From: Glandiceps talaboti | Taxonomy: Eukaryota; Hemichordata; Enteropneusta; Spengelidae | Direction: 5' to 3' | DNA: 64,000 bases | Assembly: GCF_964340395.1 (NCBI RefSeq) | Contig: NC_135559.1 | Coordinates: 867,501-931,500, forward strand | In this document: in pieces, positions 27,901 through 42,900 of the stretch | Position numbering within the stretch: position 1 is the stretch's first letter | Layout: each line of letters begins with the position of its first letter | The notes under the pieces: model-generated | The model's database searches: none | The model's input: the letters and a program-made list of their open reading frames with translations, nothing else | Told to the model about the DNA's origin: nothing | Position numbers and translations under genes: made by a program

Positions 27901-30900
27901 GGTAAGTGTGAATACTCATGACAAATGTCTGAAATAATTCCAATAGTAGTATAGTTTATATGTACATGTAGTATGAACTTAATAATGTAAGTACTGTGAA
28001 TTTCAAATCTCAGGAACCAGAACATATTTAATGAATCAAATACTTGGGTTACTATATTGTATGTGTAGTAAGTATGAACCTTATGGTCCTTCTATAAATA
28101 CTACAGAATATACATGTACATATTAAAACTCAGGAAACAGAACATATTTAATGAATCAATGAATTGGGTGACTATAGTGTATGTGTAGTAAGAACCTTAT
28201 GGTCCTTCTATAAATACAACAGAATATACATGTACATGTACATGTACATTGTACATATCAAAACTCGGGAAACAGAACATATGAAATGAAATGAAAGGGG
28301 TTACTAAATGTACTATAGTGTAGTGTACAAATGTTTGTGAAGTATGAACTTTACAGCACTTTGTCTTTATAAATACTACAAAAATATTATATCAGATCTC
28401 AGGAAACAACATATGAAATGAATCAACGAATGAAGTTACATACTATATTGTAAAAATGTATGTGTAGTATGTACTTTACTTACTATAGTGTTCATAGTAC
28501 ACTAACACATGTACATGTAGCAGGAATTTCCTTGATATTATGTCATTTCATACAGATACATTATGTATATAAATTATATTGTCCTTGTATCATAGATAAG
28601 TTATATTGCAATACCAGTTTTAAGTTCAGTGGATTGCAAGTGATGGTTAAGTATGCTTCATTTTAAGCAGAATACCTAAAATAAAAAAATATGGAGCACA
28701 AATATCAAAATTGATTGAACTCAGCTTGTGTGACCCTTTAATAAGAAACGGAACATAGATGTATGATGTGAATGAATGGTGTTACTATAGTAGATGTATT
28801 GTTTATTTATTTATTTATTTATTTATTCAACACTACACAAAACCAGCAATGGAAGCTGTATTAAGGTTGCCATACACATCAAATGAGGGGTGTACATTCA
28901 CAGGAAGAGAAGGGATGGAATTGATTGATTGAATTCTATGTACATGTACATTTTAATGCAACATAAATAAATTGGATCATTCGACTCACATTTCAAGCAT
29001 CACAGTACCAGTGACATAGACACAGATTGTGGCGGCATAGAACAACCATGTATATAATCCATATTTTCTGTTCAAAGACAACAACTTGGTTTGTGTATGA
29101 TTGTGGAAGTAACAGACAAATTATATTTGCTGGGTTGTTCTATTAATGACACATTTTACATACCTGGATACAAAAAAAATTGAATCTTTGATTTGTTGCA
29201 TGATTCTAAATTGTACTATGTTTTTTCTCTCTTTTTTGCAGCTGTTGGCATTGGATCTTGGTTCTTTCACATGACACTCCTTTATGAAATGCAGGTAAAT
29301 ATTAACCAAATTCAGGGTAGTGTTTTGTATTCAAAGGTAGCCTAGGGGTACAACTATAAAATGTGTACCCTCAGATATATTATAGTTACAGGAGATCAGG
29401 AAAAATGAATGAAATGATCTGTTTGTTAAATAAAGCCTAGAAAAAGTTGTTTGGTTCCGTTTTACCCGACCCCACCTAGTTTTTCACTGCCGACCCTAAC
29501 CTTTTGTTATTTTTTCGAGAAAAAAATAATAAAATCACAAAATTTTGGAAGTCTCATGAGAAAATGTGGATGCGAAAACTGATATCTTGGCTTTCATGAT
29601 TTGGCCAGGTAACATTTTTTTTTTTTTTTAGACCTAACCCTGATGAAGGTTGTGAATAGTCAAAATGTTGGTTGTTTTATTAAAGAGACTGTTTGTAATT
29701 TAGACCTGGTTGTCCCATCTTGAATTCATCACATTATTCACCAATGTTTTAACTATCCACATATACACCAGGGTTCTGTCTAGAGTGATATTAGCCGGCT
29801 TTCACCAGCTAATCTCCAGCCACTCTATGTAGACCTAACCCTGATGAAGGCTATCTGTGAAGAGTCAAAATGTTGGTTATTTTATTATGTCTGTTTATTA
29901 GAACTGATTGTCATGTCTTGAATTGATCACATTATTTGATAATAATACCTAGGTATATGTACAGTATAATTGTAGATGTATGTGTCTGTTTAGATCAGTA
30001 ATAAATATATAAATTCATGATTGCAATTTTGGCAGTGATAAATAGGTATGTGTATTACTATAGATGGAAATGATACCTATATATGTATATTACTATAGAT
30101 GTATGAGTCTGTTCAGATCAGTAAATAATAGATAAATTCATTGCAATTTTGTCAACAGTATTGAAAGTCTGAAATTATTACTTTTGATGTATTCGTGTAA
30201 ATGCTCTATGATTAGACATAGATATCAATTTCACCATATTATTATTAGCACAAAGTGCTATATTAGTACTACCTGTACATTGGAGTGATATAGATATAGC
30301 TGTAGAAAGGAGTGCAAAAGTAATGAGTAAAACAGTCCTGATAAATAAATACAATCCGACGTTTCAAAGTAAATATTCTTTGACACGTGTTTACCTTTGT
30401 CAAAGTAAAGTACATGTATTATGTCAACATCATGCCCTCACAAGTGAACGTACCCACACCATGGACAACAGCAACAATCAATTCTCAATTGCTCTTTCAT
30501 CCATTTATGAATATTCAATATATATTTTAACACCTTATCTCGGATTATGCTCATATCACTGGAGATACCAAGTCCTACCTGAAGTTAGAATCTCTCACAG
30601 TTCTCAGAGCTTCGCATCGCTAAAAGGGCTTTGGCTTGAGCATCGTCAAAATTTTGGTAAAGAGTGCCAACCCATAGATTAGGCTTAAAAAATTAATTGT
30701 TTGATTCCGATTACCCGACCACACCTAGTTTTTCACTGCTGACCCTAACTTTTTTTTTTACATACATGTATTTGAGAAACTTAAGAGGACAATATAAAAC
30801 TGTTCTTCTAATCTGTAATGGCTGTACATCTGATAGGAAGAAATAAATAACACAGACCATGTGAAAGACACATAACTACCTGAACTAGAGACTCACAACT

Positions 30901-33900
30901 GAAAATAAAATAAAATAAAATAAAATAAAAAACCTACCTACCCCACCTATTCTAAAATTGAGTGTAATCGGAACCGCACAATATTTTTTTAGTAGACCAC
31001 AACCCTTACGTGAAAATATGATTAAAACATTCATATTCACAAAATAATTACCATTTTATCCCTTTTCTCTTCTCTTATAGTTGTTAGATGAACTTCCTAT
31101 GATCTGGGGAACCTGTGTCATGGTATATTGTATGTAAGTCATGATATTGAAGTTTATCATTTAAAATATACATTGTTTGAATTATGAAAATGAATATGGA
31201 CTTCTCATTCGACACTTTAAGCCACCCAAGAATTGACTTTGGTCATTTGAACTGTCTCTGTATACAAGCTGACTTCATAGGAAGGATAAATTTTTCAGTA
31301 AATTGTAATATCTTGTGGTAGCTACATGTATAAAAAAACAAACATGCAACTTGTAAGTTATGTCAGTGGTTTTCCTATTGTGTGTGAATATCTTGTGATA
31401 GCAACATGTACATGTAATGACTATGTTTGTTTTTTCTATTGTGTGTGAATATCTTGTGATAGCAACATGTACATGTTAGGTTATGTCAGTGGTTTTTCTA
31501 TTGTTTGTGAAAGAGTTACATGACATCCAACAATACAGGTATACAGTTGTCTGAATAACAAAAGAAATGAAAATAGCATGTATTTACAGCCTAGGAAGTA
31601 ACCAGTAAATTACTAGCATTGACAGGTGATGAATGATCCAATATATGTATAGGGGAATTTCTGTAAATACCTGTATTCAGCAGGTGACATATTTTAAATT
31701 TACTGGCATTTAAAAGGTGAAATTTCAACTTTAGCTGCATTTGACAGACAAATTTTGAAGCCCACTTGCATATTGACTATTTTCATGATAATGGGGAATC
31801 TCTTTATTTGCATTGATATGAACATTGCCATTCAACATCATTGATGATTATTTTTGTTTAACAGATAAACATGACATTTGTCACTGTGAATGTTGACAAG
31901 AAGTCTAGTTTGATATATATTATTTTACTTTGCTCCTAAGTTTTACATTTTAGGAGCATTTTGTGTGCAAAATTTAAAATTCAGGAGCAAATTTATCCTG
32001 AAGAATCTTTAAGCTTGTTCAAAGAGTTAACTTCCTCTAGGGTGATTTATACCAGTATGTATGTCCCAGACTCAGACTGAGTGTGTAAGCTCAGTGTTAA
32101 AAGTTCATAAATTTACCAAAGTTTTCCTGTCATTTTATGGACAAAGGACACTGGCCAAGAATAATAACTAAGTACATGTACAAAAAACATGTACGTGTAC
32201 CATCATACCTTTCTGAAATAATAACAATACCATTCACCAACACAACACAACACACCACAACACAACGCAACGCAGCACAGCACAGCACAACACAACACAA
32301 CACAACACAACACAACACAGCACAAGGACCAAATTTCACATTTTGAAATCCCATTCTTGATTCTTCAGAATATACTGTATTTTTAGTTTTATGAAGTATA
32401 ACTATAAGTGTAAATATGAATTTCATTGAAAGAGATGTACTGAAAACACAGCTAATGTAATATTGACTTAAACATTATATGTACAAAGCACTTTCATTAA
32501 TGCTGTGCTCCCATTCAACTAATTACAATGTACTGTGTCCATTTCAAATGTGGCATTAAAAATGTACAAGAGAACCAAGTCTGTCGAAATTAATCTAAAT
32601 AAATTATCTCTTTTGTCTGTTTAAGATTACTTTGCTCTTCAATTAAATTCATAGCAAGTCATTAGTGAAACAGGATATAATTATAAAAATGAGACCTCAT
32701 GAAATACAACCAACAATAGACATGAATTTACAAGTGGAACTTGTTGCTAACAGGGAAAGTAAGTAAATAAATTGGATTAACATTACATTTGGCACAGCAT
32801 GTTGGAAGTACAGAGACTTGCATTACACACCACCGTTTGATATGAACAGTTTTATGGCCCCTTTATGTGTACATGAAATGCCAGGGGAACTGGAATTTGT
32901 TTGTGAACATGATTATTATGTAAAGAGACCATAAAACTGTTCATATCAAACCATGAAATGTAATACATGTTGCTGTACATGTACTTGCCAAGTGTCGTTA
33001 ATCTAATTCATTTATTTACTTTCCCTGTTCGTAACAAATTCTGCTTGTAAATGCTTGTCTGTCACTGGTTGTAAATGATGTCTGGGGTATATATGTTTGT
33101 ATATGAAATATGACCTTATAAAATATTTGATATCTGCAGTGTCAGTTTGTTTAGTAATTTGACCTCATGACATATAGACATATAGCCTTAAGAGAACATA
33201 TGCCAGATCAAAGTCTGTTCTATTTTTCTGTTTCATATGAAAAATAACACATTACAAGAGTTACTGAAACATGTATATAATGTAGAATGTATTAGGTAAA
33301 CTGAGTGATTGATTCAATGACTCTCTGCTGGGGTTAGCTGAAGTCAGAGTCTCTGCTAGGGTTACCTGGAGTCAGAGAGTCTGATGGGGTTACCTGGAGT
33401 CAGAGAGTCTCAGATGGGGCAGGCTGACTGAAGTCAGAGAGTCTCAGATGGGGTTTGCTGAAGTCAGAGAGTCTCAGATGGGGTTTGCTGAAGTCAGAGA
33501 GTCTCAGATGGGGTGGGCTGACTGAAGTCAGAGAGTCTCAGATGGGGTGGGCTGACTGAAGTCAGAGAGTCTCAGATGGGGTGGGCTGACTGAAGTCAGA
33601 GAGTCTCAGATGGGGCGGGCTGACTGAAGTCAGAGAGTCTCAGATGGGGTGGGCTGACTGAAGTCAGAGAGTCTCAGATGGGGTGGGCTGACTGAAGTCA
33701 GAGAGTCTCAGATGGGGTGGGCTGACTGAAGTCAGAGAGTCTCAGGTGGGGTGGGATGACTGAAGTCAGAGAGTCTCAGATGGGGTGGGCTGACTGAAGT
33801 CAGAGAGTCTCAGATGGGGTGGGCTGACTGAAGTCAGAGAGTCTCAGATGGGGTGGGATGACTGAAGTCAGAGAGTCTCAGATGGGGTGGGCTGACTGAA

Positions 33901-36900
33901 GTCAGAGAGTCTCAGATGGGGTGGGCTGACTGAAGTCAGAGAGTCTCAGATGGGGTGGGCTGACTGAAGTCAGAGAGTCTCAGGTGGGACGGGATGACTG
34001 AAGTCAGAGAGTCTCAGATGGGGCGGGCTGACTGAAGTCAGAGAGTCTAATGGGGTTTGCTGAAGTCAGAGAGTCTCAGATGGGGTGGGCTGACTGAAGT
34101 CAGAGAGTCTCAGATGGGGTGGGATGACTGAAGTCAGAGAGTCTCAGATGGGGTGGGCTGACTGAAGTCAGAGAGTCTCAGATGGGGTGGGCTGACTGAA
34201 GTCAGAGAATCTCAGATGGGGTGGGCTGACTGAAGTCAGAGAGTCTCAGATGGGGCGGGCTGACTGAAGTCAGAGAGTCTAATGGGGTTTGCTGAAGTCA
34301 GAGAGTCTCAGATGGGGCGGGCTGACTGAAGTCAGAGAGTCTCAGATGGGGTGGGCTGACTGAAGTCAGAGAGTCTCAGATGGGGCGGGCTGACTGAAGT
34401 CAGAGAGTCTCAGATGGGGTTTGCTGAAGTCAGAGAGTCTCAGATGGGGTTTGCTGAAGTCAGAGAGTCTCAGATGGGGCGGGCTGACTGAAGTCAGAGA
34501 GTCTAATGGGGTTTGCTGAAGTCAGAGAGTCTCAGATGGGGCAGGCTGACTGAAGTCAGAGAGTCTCAGATGGGGTTTGCTGAAGTCAGAGAGTCTCAGA
34601 TGGGGCGGGCTGACTGAAGTCAGAGAGTCTAATGGGGTTTGCTGAAGTCAGAGAGTCTCAGATGGGGTTTGCTGAAGTCAGAGAGTCTCAGATGGGGTGG
34701 GCTGACTGAAGTCAGAGAGTCTCAGATGGGGTGGGCTGACTGAAGTCAGAGAGTCTCAGATGGGGTGGGCTGACTGAAGTCAGAGAGTCTCAGATGGGGT
34801 GGGCTGACTGAAGTCAGAGAGTCTCAGGTGGGGTGGGATGACTGAAGTCAGAGAGTCTGATGGGGTTTGCTGAAGTCCGAGAGTCTCAGATGGGGTGGGC
34901 TGACTGAAGTCAGAGAGTCTCAGATGGGGTGGGCTGACTGAAGTCAGAGAGTCTCAGATGGGGCAGGCTGACTGAAGTCAGAGAGTCTCAGATGGGGTGG
35001 GCTGACTGAAGTCAGAGAGTCTCAGATGGGGCAGGCTGACTGAAGTCAGAGAGTCTCAGTTTGCTGAAGTCAGAGAGTCTCAGATGGGGTGGGCTGACTG
35101 AAGTCAGAGAGTCTCAGATGGGGTTTGCTGAAGTCAGAGAGTCTCAGATGGGGTGGGCTGACTGAAGTCAGAGAGTCTCAGATGGGGTGGGATGACTGAA
35201 GTCAGAGAGTCTCAGATGGGGTTTGCTGAAGTCCGAGAGTCTCAGATGGGGTGGGCTGACTGAAGTCAGAGAGTCTCAGATGGGGTGGGATGACTGAAGT
35301 CAGAGAGTCTCAGATGGGGTGGGCTGACTGAAGTCAGAGAGTCTCAGATGGGGTGGGATGACTGAAGTCAGAGAGTCTCAGATGGGGTTTGCTGAAGTCA
35401 GAGAGTCTCTGGTGGGGTTAACTGAAGTTAGAGAGTCTCTGGTGGGGTTAACTGAAGTCAGAGAGTCTCAGATGGGGCGGGCTGACTGAAGTCAGAGAGT
35501 CTCAGATGGGGTTTTATGACTGAAGTTAGAGAGTCTCTGATGGGGTTTGCTGAAGTCAGAGAGTCTCTGCTAGCGTTGGCTGAAGTTAGAGTATGGGTAA
35601 CCAAGATTAGTTTTATTTAAGTATTTAGATAAAATTATTGTCTCAAGTTTGTCCACACTCCTACAACAGTAACACTTGTTTGTTTGTATGATTTCAGGTC
35701 TGAAAGTCATAGCCCTCCACGTAGTCACAACTATTTACTAGGTGCAATATTAACTGTTTATGCAACCATTGTTACCATTGCATATTTACATATCAAAGAC
35801 CCAGTGTTTCACCAGGTGAGTTAATTTACATATTAAAGTCACAGTGTAAGTTAATTTACATATTAAAGACCCAGTGTTTCACCAGGTGATTTAATTTAAC
35901 CACTAAAGAGCCAGTATTCACCAAGTGAGTTAATTTACATATTAAAGACCCAGTGCTAAGTTAATTTACATATTAAAGACCCAGTGCTAAGTTAATTTAC
36001 ATATTAAAGACCCAATGCTAAGTTAATTTACATATTAAAGACCCAGTGCTAAGTTAATTTACATATTAAAGACCCAATGCTAAGTTAATTTACATATTAA
36101 AGTTACCATACTGGCTATTTATTTTTCATTTTCAATTGATAAAACAACTCTACTACATGTACATTGTTAAAAATCTACTTTGAAAATCAGTGCGGAAAAG
36201 CACACACCAAGTCCTTGTTTGTATTAACACAATTAATTGTAAAAACTGAAAATGGTATGTAAGAAATTTATTTATATGTACAACACATTTTTCATGTTTT
36301 GCAATTTATTGTGTTACATACAATAACTTAATATATGTTCTTTTAATTGTTTTTTCCTATTAGTAAAACATAGTAGCGTTGTGTTATCAATTAATAATTG
36401 AAAATAAACAGCCAATTTTCATCAATGTGGCCATTTTAAAAACCCCAGTGTTCATCAAATGACTTAATTACATATCAGTTCTTACTAATTAATTGTGGGT
36501 CTTCAAGTCCTGAGTCCAGAATTCAACAACAAAAATCTTCTTCTATGTAGCTGTTACTGTGCATTTTCAGTCTTGGAAAGCTTTCCAAACTAGAGAGGGT
36601 GTGAGTTCAGAAATCCTGCCATACTTACACTTCATACCATATAGGGTATACTTTCAATTTTTTTTGAGTGACCACTTTGAAAACTTTCTAAATTGTGACT
36701 GTAGAGGGTGCACTTCTTGGAAAGCTTTCCAAACTAGAGAGGGTGTGAGTTCAGAAATCCTGCCATACTTACACTTCATACCATATAGGGTATACTTTCA
36801 ATTTTTTTTGAGTGACCACTTTGAAAACTTTCTAAATTGTGACTGTAGAGGGTGCACTTCTTGGAAAGCTTTCCAAACTAGAGAGGTTGTGAGTTCAGAA

Positions 36901-39900
36901 ATCCTGCCATACTTACACTTCATACCATAGAGGGTATACTTTCAATTTTTTTTGAGTGACCACTTTGAAAACTTTCTAAATTGTGACTGTAGAGGGTGCA
37001 CTTCTCAGATACCATGCTGTAGCTTCCAGGATTCCATTCTGTTCTTTGGTACTAATTGATGATGGCAGCAAAATAAAAGAAGGAATCCAAACCATGAATG
37101 TTCAAACAGCTAAAGGGAATAACAAACATGAAATGAAGTCTCTTTACTGTCTATTGGTATTTCTTTGTAATTCACACTGTATCATTTAAAGAAATTGATT
37201 CCTGAATTAAAGTACCTGATGTTCTCAATCAATATATTATCTTTCTTCTTCTGACAGTGGGCGTATGGTATCCTTGCAGGCTTTTTAACACTAAGTGGTT
37301 TTTACTTCATGTGAGTATTAGAGTTAAACCACATGTTCACTCATAAATGTTACTCTTAAAATTGAACCATTTTATTTTTCACTTTATGAGTGATGGATAT
37401 TCATAAAAAAATTGAATATAAAATCATTCTGGTGTTATATAGTTCTATGTTGAGAGATTATTTTGATATTTTGTGTCTGTCAAGATTTGTGTTTTCATAT
37501 GTGATTGTGATGTTGTCAGATGTTTACAAAACAAGTGATATTGCAATGGGCGATATTACCAAATCAGAGTGGCTGTAGACAGTAGAGTTTCACAGTGTAT
37601 TTTACATGTCACATAAGGCCTAAAAAAATAATTGTTTGGTTCCGGTTACCCAACCCCCACCTAGCTTTTCACTGCCAACCGACTCTTAAAGTTTTTTTTA
37701 TATATTCGAGAAGAAAAAAATTGCAAAATTCTGAAGTCCCATGAGAAATAGTGGATGTGGAAACTGACATCAATTTAAACAGACAAAATAAAACTGTTCT
37801 TCCAATCTGTAATGGCTGTACATCTGATAGGAAGAAATAAACAACACAGAGATTTAGAAAAAATGGAAAACCTGAACTAGACACTCACACATAAAAAAAA
37901 TACATAATAAAATAAAATAAAAAATCTACCTACCCCACCTATTCTAAATTTGAGTGTAATCGGAACCACAAATTTTTTTTATTAGGCCTAAGGTCTTTTG
38001 TGACAAATGAAATAAAAGAAAATACAGACATTGATATCATGCATGTATTTAAAATGATATCTTTTACGTCATTGTGAACACAAATCATAATCATTGTCGT
38101 ATGAAAAGGGAAAGATATTCAAACACAAACCCTTATTTATGTTCACAGTGATATAAAATATATAGCATTTAATGTGTATGTAAGCGGTATGTAAGCTATC
38201 AGTGCAATGTGTTTTGTTTGTGCATTTCATAACAAGTGACATTGTGTGAGATGTTAACGAACATCATGCCATTATCTTTCTGCTTTGGTAGTAAACACAC
38301 ATGTCAAAATCTGTACACCAGGTATGCAAAAATCCCCAGTATTGTCAATACAATGTGCTAATTTACATATTCATGGAAAAGTATTTGGAAAGAAAATAAT
38401 ATGTTCTCTATATTGGTATGTCTTTCAGGGTATACAAAGGTGGTTCTAAACCGTTAGCACTTACAGCAGGTATAACCTATCTGGCTGGTTTTATACTGTG
38501 GAATATAGATAACATATACTGTGATAAACTAAGGTAAGGCTAGCCCTCACTACCCCAACATTGAATTGGTTCAAAGTCTCCCACATGTACCTAGTTTATG
38601 AGCTAGCCCTCACTCCCCCAACATTGAATTGGTTCAAAGTCTCCCACATGTACCTAGTTTATGAGCTAGCCCTCACTCCCCCAACATTGAATTGGTTCAA
38701 AGTCTCCCACATGTACCAAGTTTTATGAGCTAGCCCTCACTACCCCAACATTGAATTGGTTCAAAGTCTCCCACATGTACCTAGTTTATGAGCTAGCCCT
38801 CACTACCCCAACATTGAATTGGTTCAAAGTCTCCCACATGTACCAAGTTTATGAGCTAGCCCTCACTACCATGATTAATCATGATCCCCACAAGAATCCA
38901 GCATGTAAGTTAGTCCTGCTCACTTCTCCAGTAATGCAAAGCCTCCCATGCATACACATATATATCCAGGATGTCAGTTAGTCCCCATTGCCCCATTTAT
39001 TCAAAACCACATATCAAGTATATGATAGCCCTCCTACTTCTTTATTCAAAATCTACTGCATGAATCCAGTGAGTTTGACCTGACTTCCTCATGTTGATTC
39101 TAAATCTCCCACATATACATGTATGTGACTAAGCCCTCACTCCCCCAGTGTTTATTCACTACTCCACCCCTCACCCCACTCCACCCCACATGAATGCAGT
39201 AAATGAGCTCTTTGTAATTCCCCCTTATAGTAGTGCCCAACCTTGGACAAAATTCCCCAATTGCCTGTTGGCAGTCTGGAATGACCTATTACCACATTCT
39301 TCTTCTTTTGAAAACTACTGATTATTAACCTTTATCTGTTATATTCATTGTCAGATATCTTAGAGGCAATATGATAAGTCCATTGAGGCCAATGACACAG
39401 TTACATGGCTGGTGGCATGTATTAGCTGGCATTGGAACATTTATGTCCATCATCTTTATGTAAGTATCACATCATTTGTAACTTAATCCTGTGTTTGCTG
39501 GAAAATCTAGAAATATTGACGTCATTGGATAAACATCCTAATGGTTTGAGTTGAAAATATTTATAGTACATGTAAATAGAGTGAATGATTTCTGTGTGAT
39601 GTAGTGTGAACGAGATAAATACTAATTACTCAGAGAGTTGGTGAAATTTAGTAAATATAATAAGTTATGTCATTAGATTGTTTATCAATTATATCATAAA
39701 GTTAATACCAGGTTAGAGTTGAGTCAATTGTAAGGGTGAAATACTGTAATTAGATTGCTTATCAGTTATACTGTAAAGTTAATACCAGGTTAGAGTTGAG
39801 TCCATTGTAAGGGTGAAATACTGTAATTAGATTGTTTATCAGTTATATTGTAAAGTTAATACCAGGTTAGAGTTGAGTTAATTGTAAGAGTGAAATACTG

Positions 39901-42900
39901 TAATTAGATTGTTTATCAGTTATATTGTAAAGGTAATACCAGGTTAGAGTTGAGTTAATTGTAAGGGTGAAATACTGTAATTAGATTGTTTATCAGTTAT
40001 ATTGTAAAGTTAATACCAGGTTAGAATTGAGTCAATTGTAAGGGTGAAATACTGTAATTAGATTGTTTATCAGTTATATCGTAAAGTTAATACCAGGTTA
40101 GAATTGAGTCAATTGTAAGGGTGAAATACTGTAATTAGATTGTTTATCAGTTATATTGTAAAGTTAATACCAGGTTAGAGTTGAGTTAATTGTAAGAGTG
40201 AAATACTGTAATTAGATTGTTTATCAGTTATATCGTAAAGTTAATACCAGGTTAGAATTGAGTCAATTGTAAGGGTGAAATACTGTAATTAGATTGTTTA
40301 TCAGTTATATTGTAAAGTTAATACCAGGTTAGAATTGAGTCAATTGTAAGGGTGAAATACTGTAATTAGATTGTTTATCAGTTATATTGTAAAGTTAATA
40401 CCAGGTTAGAATTGAGTCAATTGTAAGGGTGAAATACTGTAATTAGATTGTTTATCAGTTATATCGTAAAGTTAATACCAGGTTAGAGTTGAGTCAATTG
40501 TAAGGGTGAAATACTGTAATTAGATTGTTTATCAGTTATATTGTAAAGTTAATACCAGGTTAGAGTTGAGTCAATTGTAAGGGTGAAATACTGTAATTAG
40601 ATTGTTTATCAGTTATATTGTAAAGTTAATACCAGGTTAGAGTTGAGTCAATTGTAAGGGTGAAATACTGTAATTAGATTGTTTATCAGTTATATTGTAA
40701 AGTTAATACCAGGTTAGAATTGAGTCAATTGTAAGGATGAAATACTGTAATTAGATTGTTTATCAGCTATATTGTAAAGTTAATACCAGGTTAGAGTTGA
40801 GTCAATTGTAAGGGTGAAATACTGTAATTAGATTGTTTATCAGTTATATTGTAAAGGTAATACCAGGTTAGAGTTGAGTCAATTGTAAGGGTGAAATACT
40901 GTAATTAGATTGTTTATCAGCTATATTGTAAAGTTAATACCAGGTTAGAGTTGAGTCAATTGTAAGGGTGAAATACTGTAATTAGATTGTTTATCAGTTA
41001 TATTGTAAAGTTAATACCAGGTTAGAGTTGAGTCAATTGTAAGGGTGAAATACTGTAATTAGATTGTTTATCAGTTATATTGTAAAGTTAATACGAGGTT
41101 AGAGTTGAGTCAATTGTAAGGGTGAAATACTGTAATTACAGCACGTGTACCATTTGAATACAATGCATTCATTACGCCCCAAAACATATCAACTTAATTT
41201 GTGCCTGATAATGTATCTGTGTTGCTGATAAAAGGTTATGGTGAATAACATACAAGATTATCAGAGGCAGAAATCTATATATAAAGGAAAAAAATAAAAA
41301 AAATAGTTTCTGCACATCACTTAAATATCCTTGTGTCTGTCTGTCTTTTCTGGTGTGTGTTTGTCCAGCCCATGCAGTCTGCAGATCCACGGGGAAACAC
41401 AAAAATAACTCTCCTTACTTCAGTGAAGACAGCTGCAGAGCCAATTATGAACAAGCGAATGACATCTGCCCCACATACACACTTGTTCTAAAGTACTAAA
41501 TAAAAAGAACAGTAACTGCCATAAATAGTATATTGAGTGACAGGTTTGGTGAGAAGTAAAAAAAAAACTGCGTTGTTGCACCATTTTAGACAAACTGACC
41601 AGGAACAATTCTTATAAAAAGGGTGGATATTTTTTTTTTTGGAAAGTGCCCTCTTCAGGTTGAAAAGGGAGAGGTGGAATGAAGCGAAGTGTAGTTTCAG
41701 TGCAATATCTGTACAGTAGTAATGAACTGTATGGTAAAAACATGACTGTTATTTCATTAGAACTTCATACTTTCTTCAATTTGTATGTAAAAAAAGTCAA
41801 TGTTAACATTTTAATAACATGATGTGTGATTTCTAGGTGTAAGAACTGTGGTTTACATAACTACTTATACCATAGCTGTCAAAATACAAGTAGCTGCTAG
41901 GTCAGAGTAACACCAATTTGATGGTTCTGATTAGCAGTATATAATATATATTCACTTAGGCAATGCATAAAGTCTAGCTTCACAACGGAAGTATTTACAT
42001 CCAAAGACAAATTTTAGATTATCGTATTACTGAATATGAAAAAGTCCTACTTTTAGCTGTAAATGTAAGTACACTGTCATACATGTCTGGTTTCTATATA
42101 TCTATTGACTCATTCACCGTAATGGACAATTACCACGTACAGTGTAGTATAGAAATACAGCAATTATCCAACTCTTGATATTACAAGGGGTGAAAAGTAT
42201 CGCCTCTGGAGACATTGACTCCTTTCTAGTTCTCCTAATTAGCAGCTTACATCTATATCAATGTTTTGTGTGGAAAACTCATACTTACATTGTACATGTT
42301 GATTATTGAATGCAAACAAAGGGAATACCTCAGACCACTGCTTTTATTTACTATGAACCGAAAATGTTTATCCACATGCATAATAGTGAACGTGTTGGAT
42401 TGCAACCACTTGAAGATTTAGGTACGATTGAACTCTGCAGTGACATGAATACTAGTATTGAATACAAGACTTTAAACACTTTGGGTAGACAGAAATTAAT
42501 GTGATTCATCACAAAATGTGAGTGTCATAAAAAGAGAATTTACTGGAAATGTTGATATTGTATACAGTAGATATCATAGATGAGGGTGTGACAGAGGATG
42601 GTGTGTAACAGAGGATGCATGGTGTAACGGGACAGGGTGTAACAGACTACAGTGTGTACAGGGTGTAACAGAGGACAGGGTGTAACAGAGGACAGGGTAT
42701 AACAGAGGATGGTGTGTAACAGAGTACAGGGTGTAACAGAGGACAGGGTATAACAGAGGATGGTGTGTAACAGGGGACAGGGTGTAACAGAGGACAGGGT
42801 ATAACAGAGGATGGTGTGTAACAGAGGACAGGGTGTACAGGGTGTAACAGAGGACAGTGTGTAACATAGGATGGTGTGTAACATAGGACAGGGTGTAACA

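Noticed and set aside
36559-36930. 123-codon repeat-protein-like ORF
   Set aside because: A 144-bp triplication with period divisible by three; no splice sites in frame with ACER3.
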